From Flavobacterium faecale (lineage in GTDB: Bacteria; Bacteroidota; Bacteroidia; Flavobacteriales; Flavobacteriaceae), in assembly GCF_003076455.1 (NCBI RefSeq), contig NZ_CP020918.1:3632001-3696000 (forward strand): 64,000 nucleotides of DNA, given 5' to 3'. This document shows, one piece after another, positions 17,752 to 27,071 of the stretch (position 1 is its first letter; every line of letters begins with the position of its first letter). The position numbers and the translations under genes were made by a program. A model generated the notes under the pieces. It was not told the origin of the DNA. It did no database searches and saw only the letters and a program-made list of their open reading frames with translations.

Positions 17752-19089
17752 TTATTTTTCTATTAATAACCAATTCAAATTGACAATTTTATCTGCGCCG
17801 TTTTCGGATTTAAAGACTACTACCAAATCTTGTAGTCCTGTAATAGGCTCAAGTAATTTAGTTTCTATAGTTTGCCACGTATTCCACCCTCCGGTATATT
17901 TTACTGGGAAATCGGCAATCATCTTTCCTTTTACATCTTTTAAATGGATCTCAAAATTTCCAAAACGTTGTCCGCTGGCAACTCGAGCTTTAATTTTTTT
18001 GGCAGCACCATCACCAAAATCTACTCCTTTAAATTTCACAGAACTCATATGCTTAGTGTCTGATACCATCCAACCAATAGGTTCATTTCCTCCAACAAAA
18101 GAAGTCTGCGCTTTTTCGATTTCGTCATAACGATCAATTTGTATAGTATCTCCAATTTTTGGATTCCCAATACCTCTTAAAGTTGGTTTAACTTTTTTTA
18201 TCGAACCATCTTCTTTAAATTCCATATAATCGGCTTGAATAGAGCGCAACTTGTTATGTCCGCTAATGGCCCACCAATGGTAGAATAAAATCCATTTTCC
18301 GTTGTAATTCACCACAGAGTGATGGTTGGTACCATTGCTAATATTATCCATTATTTTACCTCGATATTCAAACGGTCCCATAGGACTACTACTTGTTGCA
18401 TAACCAATGGTATATCCCTCATCTGGAAATACATGCGCAAAGGTGAAGTAGTACATACCATTATATTTAAACGGAAAAGATCCTTCTTTGTAACCCGCAG
18501 GCAATCCTTCTATCTTAATAGGTTTACCTTCAATTTCTTTCATATTGTCCTTGAGTTGAGCAACAAATAATTCTTTGCCACCACCAAAATACAAATAGGC
18601 TTTCCCGTCATCGTCCAATAATAATCCAGGATCAATTCCAGAAACCCCTTCGATATACTTTTTCTCCCATTTGAAAGGACCTGTTGGACTTTTTGAAATT
18701 CCAACTCCAATTCGTCTAAATGCTGATTTATCGGCAGGTTCTGCAGGATAATAGTAATAATATAAATCTCCTTTTTTTATACAATCAGGAGCCCACATGC
18801 CATAAGAATCTTTCTTGCCCCAAGGCACTTGATTTTGATCTAACACCACTCCGTAATCCTTCCATGTACTTCCGTTTTCCAACGAAAAAATATGATAATC
18901 TGGCATGCAAAATCGTGGAGCTTCAATCCCTTCTTTCGGCACTACATCATGCGAAGGATAGAGATATAATTTGCCGTCAAAAACTCTAGCAGTTGGATCA
19001 GCTGTAAATATTTTGGTCACTAGTGGATTTTGCGCTACCAAACCTTGGACTGATAAAAACAGCGCTGTACTTATTGAAAATAATTTCAT
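17752..19089 (-). CDS. GH43-family glycosidase with C-terminal CBM6-like domain
   Basis: A 445-residue secreted protein with signal peptide 1-19. A five-bladed propeller (about 20-310) carries the three family acids: Asp in FTADPTARVF (base), Asp in GVSGIDPGLLLDDDG (pKa modulator) and Glu in KEGSFPFKYNG (acid). Residues ~320-445 form a beta-sandwich resembling CBM6 (DFGDGAAKKIKARVAS, GGWNTWQTIETKL). GH43 enzymes usually remove alpha-L-arabinose, beta-D-xylose or beta-D-galactose. In this operon, between GH16 and a sulfatase, the target is probably a side branch or a galactose unit of the galactan. The substrate is not certain. Confidence 0.88.
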   Translation of the reverse strand: MKLFSISTALFLSVQGLVAQNPLVTKIFTADPTARVFDGKLYLYPSHDVVPKEGIEAPRFCMPDYHIFSLENGSTWKDYGVVLDQNQVPWGKKDSYGMWAPDCIKKGDLYYYYYPAEPADKSAFRRIGVGISKSPTGPFKWEKKYIEGVSGIDPGLLLDDDGKAYLYFGGGKELFVAQLKDNMKEIEGKPIKIEGLPAGYKEGSFPFKYNGMYYFTFAHVFPDEGYTIGYATSSSPMGPFEYRGKIMDNISNGTNHHSVVNYNGKWILFYHWWAISGHNKLRSIQADYMEFKEDGSIKKVKPTLRGIGNPKIGDTIQIDRYDEIEKAQTSFVGGNEPIGWMVSDTKHMSSVKFKGVDFGDGAAKKIKARVASGQRFGNFEIHLKDVKGKMIADFPVKYTGGWNTWQTIETKLLEPITGLQDLVVVFKSENGADKIVNLNWLLIEK

Positions 19090-19094
19090 CCTGA

Positions 19095-20348
19095 TTAGTT
19101 TAATTTAAATATAAAAGCATCCGATTGAAAAGCATCTTTATCATTGGCAGCTTTTAATGGTCGAATAAAAATTTGTACGGTATACGATTCATTGCTTTGA
19201 AAATGAGTGCCCAAAGCCAACTCCACATCTTTTCGTCCAAAACCTGCGTAGGCAGGAAACACTTTGTTTTCGATCACTTTATTGGCACTGTTTTTTACTG
19301 CCAAGTGAATTTCTCTATCTGTTTTTGCTTTAAAGTCAATCGGGAAAAAAATTGATTTGGCATTTTTGATATGCATTGGTTTTTCGATAAAACGAATGGC
19401 TTCACTAAACATAAAAAAGTCTTTCTTGATTGCTGTTTTACTTCCTTTTTTATTCAAGAAAGGATCTAGATAATCACTATCTACATCTACCAAAATATAG
19501 GAACGAACCCAGTCGTAATAGCAAGTATTCTTAGAAGGATCGGCCAATTCGGCGTCATTTGGCAACTCAATCCAAGGGTAAGGATAGGTTTCCGAAACCA
19601 TATTCATTTGCATGGGTTTATCAAATGATTTCTCCTTAATAGTACTATTGAAGTTCATGTGCTTTGGTGCGTCATTATTGTAATAAAAGCTCACTTGGTT
19701 TTCGTCTTTCCACCAACCGCCGTATACATTGAAATCTTCGGATGCTAGTTTGTCTGATCTAAATTTCACTTGAGGAGCACGCAAATCTTGTTTCTTTTTG
19801 TCGCATCCTGTATACCAATAATGTCCATTTGAATTCATTCCGTTGGCAAAGTGATCGCCTTTAAAATCTCCAACACGACCAATACATTCCTGAATATCCA
19901 GTTCCAAACCGTAATTGTCACCACAAGGCAAATCGCCTTTAAATGATTTACCAGTAGAAAACCAAAAAGTCGTTGACATGGTGGTTTTGGCAGCTTTGAA
20001 TTTACATTCGTAATAGCCAAAATATGCTTCTTTGTTTTTCGAAATTACTGCACCGCCCGATATATTGAAAGTTTGACCGTTGACGATGGTGTCTTTTGCC
20101 ATTTTTTTTCCTTGAATCATCATGTATCCGTCACCTACACTCACTTGTGATGGCATGAATAATCCCGGCGCACGACCTTTCCAGGTAGGATGGTAATCGT
20201 ACCATTTGGAAGCGTCTAATTTGTTACCGTTGAACTCATCTGAATATTGTTCATTCACCACCCATCTTTTACCCACAGGTGGTTCTGGCGGTTGAGCGTA
20301 ATTGATAAAGGATAGCAATAGTAAGGTTAAATAATAAGGTGCTTTCAT
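19095..20348 (-). CDS. GH16-family endo-beta-galactanase (agarase/porphyranase-like)
   Basis: A 417-residue secreted endo-hydrolase with signal peptide 1-18 (INYAQ). GKRWVVNEQYSDEFNGNKL starts the jelly-roll. The catalytic strand is ELDIQE at 149-154 (nucleophile Glu149, assisting Asp151, acid/base Glu154). WKGRAPGLFMPSQVSVGDG and CYYDWVRSYIL are typical of the GH16 groups acting on algal galactans. Residues ~300-417 are a beta-rich C-terminal region with no catalytic role. GH16 agarases and porphyranases cut internal beta-1,4 bonds with retention. Family and fold are firm; choosing between agarase and porphyranase needs a subfamily tree. It is the third gene of the six-gene operon. Confidence 0.88.
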   Translation of the reverse strand: MKAPYYLTLLLLSFINYAQPPEPPVGKRWVVNEQYSDEFNGNKLDASKWYDYHPTWKGRAPGLFMPSQVSVGDGYMMIQGKKMAKDTIVNGQTFNISGGAVISKNKEAYFGYYECKFKAAKTTMSTTFWFSTGKSFKGDLPCGDNYGLELDIQECIGRVGDFKGDHFANGMNSNGHYWYTGCDKKKQDLRAPQVKFRSDKLASEDFNVYGGWWKDENQVSFYYNNDAPKHMNFNSTIKEKSFDKPMQMNMVSETYPYPWIELPNDAELADPSKNTCYYDWVRSYILVDVDSDYLDPFLNKKGSKTAIKKDFFMFSEAIRFIEKPMHIKNAKSIFFPIDFKAKTDREIHLAVKNSANKVIENKVFPAYAGFGRKDVELALGTHFQSNESYTVQIFIRPLKAANDKDAFQSDAFIFKLN

Positions 20349-20392
20349 TGATTAAGGTGCTATTGGTTGTTTTATTTTTGAGCTTATAATTC

Positions 20393-22964
20393 TTATTTAA
20401 TTGTCGCTTTGGCCCAGCCGCTTCCTTTCAAAGCGCACCATAAAACAGCAGCGTCTTCTGGATCTGGTTTTAAGTCAATCACACTATCGGGTTGTCCTAA
20501 ATTTTTGTTGATTTTAGTCCAGGTTTTTCCAGCATCTTTAGACAAGTAGGCTCCAGGATTCAAACTAGTTACTCCCTTGTTTTCGTCTTGGCTTGCCACT
20601 GCAACGGTAATAATATTCGAATCTACTGGAGAAACTTCGGTTTGCCATACATAGGGCATATCAAAAATCTTGTCCCAATCTTTTCCGTTATTTTTACTTT
20701 TCCAAACGCCACCTTCTTCTTGTGTGCCTCGTGCACGACCGCAGGAAATAAACATTTCGTTGGTTTTTTTATCAATAAAAAGATTGTTGACCGCAATAAT
20801 GTCGTTTGGTGTTTTTGCTTTTTCCCAGTTTTCGCCTTTATCAACCGATTTATACAAGCCACCATCAATTTTTCCATCAGCAGACTGCACCAAAGTGGCA
20901 TACAAAATATTTGGATTTACAGGATCCATAACCAAACGTCTCACATTGATGGCTTCTTTTGAAGCGCCTACAGTTGGCAATCCTTTGTTGATTCGAGTCC
21001 AAGTCAAACCGCTATCGGTACTTCTAAAAATTCCATGTTCACTAAATGGTGCTTTTGGACCTCCAACTTCAGAAATTGGAGACGCAATAGTGTTGAAATA
21101 AATATTCGATGGTGTTTTGTAATCAATCAGCAAAGACGATTGCAGAACATTGTTTGAAATATTCCCACCTGCTTTGAAAGCGATTGCAACATCATTCCAT
21201 GTTTTTCCGCCATCGGTAGATTTTCTCAAAGCACCACGATGGTCTTGACGGAACATAATAATATAAATGGTATTAGGGTCGTTTGGATGCACCGCTACCG
21301 AAGCAATTGATGTCGCTCCTTTTTCATTCAACTGCCCTTCTATTTGTTGTACAGCAACTGCGTTTTTGTCTGGATAATTATCTAAACTAGCATTTTGCCA
21401 CAAGCCGTGTTCGCCACTGCTGAAGAATTTTCGACCTTTGACACCAGTGTCCAATAACATAAAACGACCTGGTAAATTACTGCCGCCACGACCTACCCAA
21501 TGATCACTTCCGGGCTTGGTTTCATTATCATCTACCTGAATCCACGTTTTTCCGCCATCGTTGGAACGTAAGATTTGCTGTTCGATACAAACAAAAAGTT
21601 CGCCTTTGTTATTAATTTGCATGAAACGATTCCCTGAAACCTCCGGTTTATGATCCATTTCTTTTTGTAAATGGCCGTAAGTTGTGTTGACACCAACTGG
21701 ATTGTTGCGGGATTGCCAGTAGGCATCGTCTTTCCCTTTTATCCAATCCACTCCTGTGCGTGCGGTTGCAATCCAATTTTTTCCACCGTCAGCAGTTTTC
21801 CAAACATCTCCAGGGCCAAACGCTTTGTCGTGTTTAACGTTATGCGAAATGTATACTTCATTTTTGTTTAATGGATTCACTACAATTCGATTGAAAGTAC
21901 TGAACATTTGCGTAGGCAATTCTGGATGTTTTTCTTTTATTTCTTTTTCTGGTTTATCAAACCAAAAAGACATCGTTTTCCAATAGCCTCTTTGTGCATC
22001 ATAACTCGAAATTTTGTTATAATCTAAAGCAATGTTTCCTGAGATGGAAGTCCAATTTTGACCACCATCAGTACTTTGAAAAATACCGCCTTTGGCTTTG
22101 ATTGTTTTTCCGTCTTCTTCATAAAAAGTTTGTTCCAATTCGTATAAAACATACTCTTTGGTTTTTGGATTAAAGTAGAAAGTCAAATCTCTCGGATGAT
22201 TATTCGGCAAACCTTTGGCACTCATTTGCCAAGATTCTCCTTGATCGGTACTGCTATACACACCAAAACTAGTTGCCATTACCAAATTTTTGGAGTTGGT
22301 AGGATCCACAATAATGCGTCCGATATCCAAAGTTGGAGGCAAACCGTCGGTGATTTTTTTCCATGTTTTTCCTTTGTCTGTACTTTTCAAAATATTTCCG
22401 TAAGAAGCATATTTGGCAACTTCACCTTTTGGATTGTTTAAACTTCTATGGTTTGCTTTTACATTCCAAAAATCACCTCCACCTGCATACCAATTGTTAT
22501 CATTGGATGGGTCAACAGTCAAAACGGCATACCTTCCTTTACTCGGAAAATCGTCTATTTGTTCCCAGTTGCGAGCTAAATCGGTGGTTTTGAATAATTC
22601 GCCACGAACGCTAATGGAGTAACCAAAATTCTCCGATTGATGCGAGAACACAATATCTTGCACACGACGCATATCACGCCCAGTACCGTCGTTGTCTTTG
22701 ATGGTTTGCCATGTTTTTCCGTTGTCCCAAGATCCGTAGCTATTGTACATATCTGGAGACATAAACATGACATTGGTATTGGTAGGATGGATGGCACCAA
22801 TATTCTTCGCAATAACCAGACATTCCTGGTCCAAACTGTTGCCATTCGACCGAATTGCTAGAAATAACTCTTTCGGATTGTAATTTTTTAAAATATTTTT
22901 TATCCAGCTGACTGTAGCCTTTACAGCCAAGTAAAATCAGTAATAGAAGGGTGCTTTTTTCCAT
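20393..22964 (-). CDS. Asp-box (BNR/sortilin-like) beta-propeller lipoprotein, disrupted by a frameshift near 22811
   Basis: A large protein with at least ten Asp-box motifs of the S-x-D-x-G-x-T/S-W kind (for example SWDNGKTW, STDKGKTW, STDGGKTW, SKDAGKTW). It is therefore a propeller protein related to BNR, sortilin or GH74-like proteins. The true start is the ATG at 22962-22964, which begins a lipoprotein signal (LLLLILLGC, Cys 14) and continues to WQQFGPGMSGY. From AKNIGAIHPTN on, the protein continues in a different frame. Removing one T at 22811/22812 (minus-strand TTATTGCG to TTATGCG) joins the parts as GPGMSGYAKNIGAIHP. A start at 22930 in the downstream frame has no signal peptide and is not credible. 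Role: surface or periplasmic glycan binding or hydrolysis, unproven. Confidence 0.82.
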
Positions 22965-23008
22965 TTTCTAAAAATAATGTGATGTGAATTTGAGTTGTTG
23001 ACTAGATA

Positions 23009-24700
23009 TTACTCTTCGCCACCATCCTCTTTATTTTTCTTATTGCCTTTCTTAGGTCCTTTTTTGGTAGCGTTATTTTTTTCCATTTCGTCAATTTTTA
23101 ACTGATCTTTTGCTGATAAAGGTCCATTTGGAGCTTCCGCAAATTTGTTAAAACGAGGTAAAATGGCCTCCAATTTTGCTTTTTCTTGTCTTTGTTCTGC
23201 AGTGGCTTTCGACCAATCGGTAATTTGTGGAAAACTGATTAAGTCGGTTGGGTTTTTCGATACATCATACCATTTATTTCGTCCGTCTTTAAGCACTGTA
23301 TTTCCTCTAATTAACTGCATCGGTCCACTGTAAGCGTACAACCAATCGCGGTGCGTTTTTTTGTTAGTTGTTAAAAAAGGAACCAAACTTTCGCCATTGA
23401 TTTCGTAGTCTTTTGGTAATGTTACGCCTGTGATTTCTGCAATAGTTGGTAGCACATCTGAAATATTTACCAAAACTTCTTGTTTCCCTTTTTTGGTCAT
23501 TTTCATTCCTGGCGCATAGACGATAAAGGGGACATGACATCCTTTTTGAACATCAGGACTGTTTTTTCCATATCCACTCGTTCCATTGTCTGCACAAAAG
23601 ATAAAAATGGTGTTGTTTTCGATTTTTAACTCCTTCATTTTTTTCAAATACAAAGAAACTTGGTAGTCCAAATAATTGACGTGATTATGAATTCCAGGCC
23701 CAGTTACTGTTCCGTGGGTATCATAAACACCTTTTTCACCTGTTACATTAGGTTGTGTTCTGTTGTATTTGGTTCCGTCCCATTTTACGATTGGTGTTCC
23801 TGGCCATTTGTTTTTTTCTGATGGATTCAAAAAGTCCATCGCATCATGTCCTAAATGTGAAGTGTGGTAAACAAAGAATGGTCTGTTCTCTTTGGTTTTT
23901 CGTTCCATAAAGTCCAAAATAAAATCCAATTCTACATCTGGACCGTACGTACTGTTTCCGTATTGTTTTTTGGATTCGGCAGTATTTGGCCACCATTGAA
24001 ATTTCTCTTTCGTCTTGGGTTGGTTCATCAACATTACGTGCGGTCTCCAGTACCAACTAGATTGCGCGTAAGAAGAAACAGCTTGTCCATTATTTCTATT
24101 GATTAATGTTTTTTTGCCATCATTTTTCTGCTCTGCCAATTCAAAATCGGTAAACGGATTTTCAGTGTTCAAAGAAGTACTTTCTCCGGGAGTGAAAACA
24201 CCTTCGTCAAAATCAAATTTTTCGATCTCGGCATTTCGCATCTGCGTTTTTCCAGCCCACATAGAAGCATACCCTCCTTTTTTGGCGATCGTTCCGATGG
24301 TATTTGCGGAGCTAGAATATAAATTATAGGTAGTTAACTTTCCTTTTTCGTTGGTAAATTTTCCGATATGTTTGTTGTCCCACCATTTATGTAAGTGTGC
24401 ATAGCGACCCGTCATCATCATGGCACGACTAGGCGAACAAACCACAGCCGCCCAAGCAGATGAAATATAACAACCTTCATTGGCCATTTTATCTAGTACT
24501 GGAGTGCTTGCTCTGTACTGTAGATCTGTAGTATTACCACCAGATGGAGGACTCCAAACATCTGACTTGTAAATAGGTAATTCTCTGGCGCTAATATCAT
24601 CAGCGAACAATAGAATAATATTTGGTTTTTGGGTGTTGCTCTTTTGGGCAAAACCTGTAACTGTCGAAACAGCGACTACTAATGATAAAATGATTTTCAT
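23009..24700 (-). CDS. S1-family sulfatase (CxPxR type)
   Basis: A 563-residue secreted sulfatase, first gene of the minus-strand operon that ends at 14723. Signal peptide 1-19 (GFAQK). PNIILLFADDISARE gives the metal Asp pair. CSPSR (Cys 88) is the formylglycine site. HTSHLGHD and CADNGTSGYGK are later active-site blocks. An insert at about 45-65 (DVWSPPSGGNTTDLQYR) lengthens the loop before the catalytic Cys. The C-terminus ends in a Lys/Gly/Glu-rich tail (about 540-563) with no known function. Its start lies just left of a collapsed gene (24708-24940), so the operator at 25005 may now drive this operon. Confidence 0.93.
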   Translation of the reverse strand: MKIILSLVVAVSTVTGFAQKSNTQKPNIILLFADDISARELPIYKSDVWSPPSGGNTTDLQYRASTPVLDKMANEGCYISSAWAAVVCSPSRAMMMTGRYAHLHKWWDNKHIGKFTNEKGKLTTYNLYSSSANTIGTIAKKGGYASMWAGKTQMRNAEIEKFDFDEGVFTPGESTSLNTENPFTDFELAEQKNDGKKTLINRNNGQAVSSYAQSSWYWRPHVMLMNQPKTKEKFQWWPNTAESKKQYGNSTYGPDVELDFILDFMERKTKENRPFFVYHTSHLGHDAMDFLNPSEKNKWPGTPIVKWDGTKYNRTQPNVTGEKGVYDTHGTVTGPGIHNHVNYLDYQVSLYLKKMKELKIENNTIFIFCADNGTSGYGKNSPDVQKGCHVPFIVYAPGMKMTKKGKQEVLVNISDVLPTIAEITGVTLPKDYEINGESLVPFLTTNKKTHRDWLYAYSGPMQLIRGNTVLKDGRNKWYDVSKNPTDLISFPQITDWSKATAEQRQEKAKLEAILPRFNKFAEAPNGPLSAKDQLKIDEMEKNNATKKGPKKGNKKNKEDGGEE

Positions 24701-24707
24701 TACTGAT

Positions 24708-24940
24708 TTATTGTTTTATTACTTTAATTTTTTGAGAACTCTTATCTGTTTCTAAGACTAAGAAATAACCTCCTGGGTTTAAATGCCCTAGAGTCAAATC
24801 AATTTTTTGATTGGTAACTGCTGGCATTTTAAATTCAAATCAATCGTACTCAATTGCGCATAGGCAACATTGTAAAAAGTAGTACTGCCCAAACTTGCGA
24901 TGACTGTAAACGTGGTGAAGTAGTTTTTTTTCGAAATCAT
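24708..24940 (-). pseudogene. Remnant of a secreted T9SS substrate: signal peptide joined to sorting tail
   Basis: From an ATG at 24938-24940 the minus strand reads MISKKNYFTTFTVIAS and on to YAQLSTIDLN, a good signal peptide, then hits a stop. In another frame the remainder reads MPAVTNQKIDLTLGHLNPGG, then YFLVLETDK and a final KVIKQ stop, which has the form of a T9SS type-A C-terminal sorting domain. The two ends of a secreted protein are therefore present while its body is missing, and the frames no longer match. A single ACATATGT half-site at 25005 sits 65 bp upstream, the usual place in this locus. It is most likely the scar of a deleted surface enzyme. Confidence 0.72.
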
Positions 24941-25004
24941 TTTGGTTGGTTAATGGTGGTTGTTTATCTAACAAATGTAAAATAAAGGTAATTTTCACCC
25001 TTGA

Positions 25005-25033
25005 ACATATGTTTTAGACTCTATCACTAATGG
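25005..25033. promoter_or_regulatory. ACATATGT element upstream of the T9SS-protein remnant
   Basis: Perfect ACATATGT at 25005-25012, 65 bp upstream of the remnant ATG. At the expected 21-bp spacing (25026-25033) there is ACTAATGG, which matches 5 of 8 bases. It is about 305 bp upstream of the sulfatase operon start at 24700. Confidence 0.6.
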
Positions 25034-25096
25034 TTTTATTGGCTGTTCTATCTAGGTTCTTACAATTCTCTTGGTGATGTTACTGTAAAAAACTAA

Positions 25097-25130
25097 AACA
25101 GCCTAAGTACTTGGCTGTACTTAGGCTGTT
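25097..25130. terminator. Terminator-like hairpin with no clear gene
   Basis: AACAGCCTAAGTAC and GTACTTAGGCTGTT form a perfect 14-bp stem around six bases, with A-rich DNA to the left and TTTTAAT to the right. No intact gene ends here on either strand. It may be left over from a gene lost in this interval. Confidence 0.6.
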
Positions 25131-25182
25131 ATGTTTTAATGTAGTTTTATATGACTGTCCACTTTGAATACTAAAAAAATTA

Positions 25183-25254
25183 GCACGCAGGTTTTATAGG
25201 CTTAAGCAGATCAGTACTGATTTTTCTGCGGAAATCTCTAAAAAATCTGCGTGC
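25183..25254. repeat. Inverted repeat of Flavobacterium dispersed type
   Basis: GCACGCAG at 25183-25190 pairs with CTGCGTGC at 25247-25254. Between them are phrases such as AGCAGATCAGTACTGAT and TTTCTGCGGAAATC. This resembles non-coding text found between genes of many Flavobacterium genomes. No coding frame. Confidence 0.5.
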
Positions 25255-25300
25255 CTTTTATAATTAAAGACCTAATAACAGCTAGTCATAACATTTTATT

Positions 25301-25326
25301 TTCGAATCATTGTTGTCCGATAAAAA
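25301..25326. repeat. Left copy of an inverted repeat flanking the GH16 gene
   Basis: The 26 bases starting TTCGAATCATTGTTGTCCGA reappear in reverse complement at 26857-26883, with a difference only around the seventh to ninth base. The pair encloses the GH16 lipoprotein gene. Confidence 0.7.
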
Positions 25327-25364
25327 AAGAAGCCAAATTAATGGCTTCTTTTTTTATCGGACAA
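25313..25364. terminator. Strong bidirectional terminator after GH16 lipoprotein gene
   Basis: A perfect 23-bp stem (25313-25335 with 25342-25364, core AAGAAGCCA and TGGCTTCTT) with a six-base loop and seven-base A and T tracts inside the arms. It follows the GH16 stop by 16 bp on the minus strand. Confidence 0.9.
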
Positions 25365-25379
25365 TGCTTTTAAATATAA

Positions 25380-26447
25380 TTAATTACAAGTAGAGGTGCC
25401 TAAATTTTGATTTGGTCTGTAAACACGAATCCAGTCTATGTACATCTTAGTTCTTGCGCCATTGGTAATGTTCTGGTTGAAAAACTCATTCATGTCAGCA
25501 AATCGCCATGTTTGTGCTGCTTGACTAATAATCATATGCAAAGCTTTTTTCATTCCTGAACAATCTGTGTAGCCGTTCGGGTCAATATCGGTGCCTGTTA
25601 CGGTTCTTACTTTTACTCCATCTACATAATATTCTAGATTAGTAGCATTAACCCATTTTACCCCAAAAATATGGAAAGCGGTATTCCATTTTACATCATC
25701 AGTAGCATTGCAACCCGCCCCTGTTTTTCTTATCATCCAGGTCTCCAATTGGGGTTGATAATCTTTTCTAACACCTGCAATATCTTTAAAAGTATGATGG
25801 CTTAAATGTAATTTATCTCCAAAATATGGTTTTGACCCTAATTTATCTCCATAAGATTCAAGGTTGTCAATTTCTTCTCTAGAATCAGTACTTAACATCC
25901 ACACGGCATTGGCTAAGTGAGAATCACTTATTCTTACTCTGGCCTCTTGGTAAAGTGGGAATGTTGCTTTAGCTTTAGATGTAACCATTCCGCATTCTAA
26001 GGTATTCCCCACTTTTGTTGCTTGAAGAATTATACATTTTTCTCCAGTTGGTGCTGTTCCAAGTGAAGACCCACTAGCGACCCATTTTGTTGGTGCTGGT
26101 CCTGTCCAACTATTAATGTAAGAGTCTTTCCAGTCTGTTGTAAACGCAGGATCAGTTTTGCTTGAATAATTAAATTCGTTCGAGAGCTCAGGTATTAAAA
26201 CCCAAGTGCCCATGCCGTTTTGGGAACGATTTAACACATTGGAGTTGTTGTTGGTAATTGCGATAAATAAATTAGCGTCTGCAGGTTTAGGACAATTTGT
26301 AGAAAGAATGGATTTGTTGGTAAGGTTTTGAGAAATTAAATTGTCGTCAAATATTGACGCTGATTCCAATAATGTGCTTTCTTCCTTATTAGTACAGCTT
26401 AGTATTAAGCTGGATAAAGCGATAAAAGATAATAATGTTGCCTTCAT
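25380..26447 (-). CDS. GH16-family lipoprotein (porphyranase/agarase-like)
   Basis: A 355-residue lipoprotein (lipobox LILSC, Cys 18). A ~60-residue linker precedes the GH16 jelly-roll. WVLIPELSNEFN opens the domain, and the catalytic strand is EEIDNLESYG at 191-200 (nucleophile Glu192, Asp194, acid/base Glu197). SDSHLANAVWMLSTDSR before it and MYIDWIRVYRP at the end are typical of GH16 enzymes that cut agar-class galactans. A surface lipoprotein endo-enzyme would make the oligosaccharides imported by the SusCD pairs. It has its own ~440 bp upstream region and terminator and is flanked by inverted repeats. Its sequence differs strongly from the other GH16, so the two probably cut different motifs of the chain. 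Confidence 0.9.
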   Translation of the reverse strand: MKATLLSFIALSSLILSCTNKEESTLLESASIFDDNLISQNLTNKSILSTNCPKPADANLFIAITNNNSNVLNRSQNGMGTWVLIPELSNEFNYSSKTDPAFTTDWKDSYINSWTGPAPTKWVASGSSLGTAPTGEKCIILQATKVGNTLECGMVTSKAKATFPLYQEARVRISDSHLANAVWMLSTDSREEIDNLESYGDKLGSKPYFGDKLHLSHHTFKDIAGVRKDYQPQLETWMIRKTGAGCNATDDVKWNTAFHIFGVKWVNATNLEYYVDGVKVRTVTGTDIDPNGYTDCSGMKKALHMIISQAAQTWRFADMNEFFNQNITNGARTKMYIDWIRVYRPNQNLGTSTCN

Positions 26448-26885
26448 AAAATAAATATGGTTTTGATTATTTAATGAAGCAAATTAAGAGAATAAATTAC
26501 TTTTTTGTCGTTTTTTTGACTAGACAAAAACTGTACTTGTGGAGGTTGTTGTATATATTTGTTTTGGAAATCTTTGGTTTTATAGGGGTAAAATAGACAG
26601 AATTCTTTATTCGTCTAGATTGTGATTAATTCAGGATGTAGTTTTTAGGATTTTTTTTTGATCATTAGAATTTCGTTTTGTTAAATTCAAAAGTAATTAG
26701 ATTTATTATTTAGCAACTGGATAAAATTCGATACAACAAAACAAAAAATATATTTTTTAGTACATCGAATTCTCAAGAAAGTACTCGGAAACAAGCTAAA
26801 CTAGGTTAAAACCTCGTCAAGCCTTGTAAAATAAAGAAAAAATAACGTTCCGATTATTTTTATCGGACAACAATGTTTTCGAATA
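26448..26885. other. Intergenic region upstream of GH16 lipoprotein
   Basis: About 440 AT-rich bases with no gene. The right end holds the second copy of the inverted repeat (26857-26883) and a weak hairpin (AAAAATAA with TTATTTTT, about 26837-26860) that may end transcription of the ThuA-DUF1080 gene. GTCTAG-containing words occur near 26519 and 26609. No ACATATGT site is present. Confidence 0.55.
26857..26883. repeat. Right copy of the inverted repeat flanking the GH16 gene
   Basis: Reverse complement of 25301-25326 apart from a one- to two-base difference. It begins two bases beyond the restored stop of the DUF1080 reading frame (26886). Confidence 0.7.
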
Positions 26886-27071
26886 TTAGAAATTTTTTAA
26901 CTTGGAAGGAAACTTTGTTATTGGTTCTATTCGAATATTTTTGTAGAACACTTCTGCTGCTTCCGATTGAATTTGAATTTTACCTTTATCGGCCGGAATA
27001 GTTTTTCCACGCACATCATAGCGTGCGTTGTTCAAACGGTTGACCACATGACCGTTTACCAAATGGATACT
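26886..27071 (-). pseudogene. C-terminal 61 codons of the ThuA-DUF1080 gene, separated by an in-frame TAA
   Basis: After the TAA at 27072-27074 the same frame continues for 61 codons (SIHLVNGHVVNRLNNARYDV ... FPSKLKNF) to a TAA at 26886-26888. HLVNGHVVNR and the later EVFYKNIRIEPI are the normal last strands of a DUF1080 domain. So the frame is intact and only one codon is a stop. Either the gene has a nonsense mutation (one base change from AAA, CAA or GAA) or the read contains an error. Confidence 0.85.

Larger units (their letters stand above)
24941..25379. other. Intergenic region with operator and three hairpins
   Basis: About 440 bp. It holds the ACATATGT site (25005), a 14-bp stem hairpin (25097-25130), an inverted-repeat element (25183-25254) and the GH16 terminator (25313-25364). 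No coding sequence is seen. Confidence 0.6.

Noticed and set aside
8114..20348. Carrageenan as the main substrate
   Set aside because: GH117 and the GH16 types seen fit agar-class galactans. No GH127, GH129, GH82 or GH150 homologue is seen. Genes beyond the left edge could change this view.
22815..22930. ATG at 22930 as start of the Asp-box protein
   Set aside because: The ~40 residues it adds have no signal peptide and lie in the wrong frame relative to WQQFGPGMSGY. The lipoprotein start at 22964 with one frameshift explains the sequence better.
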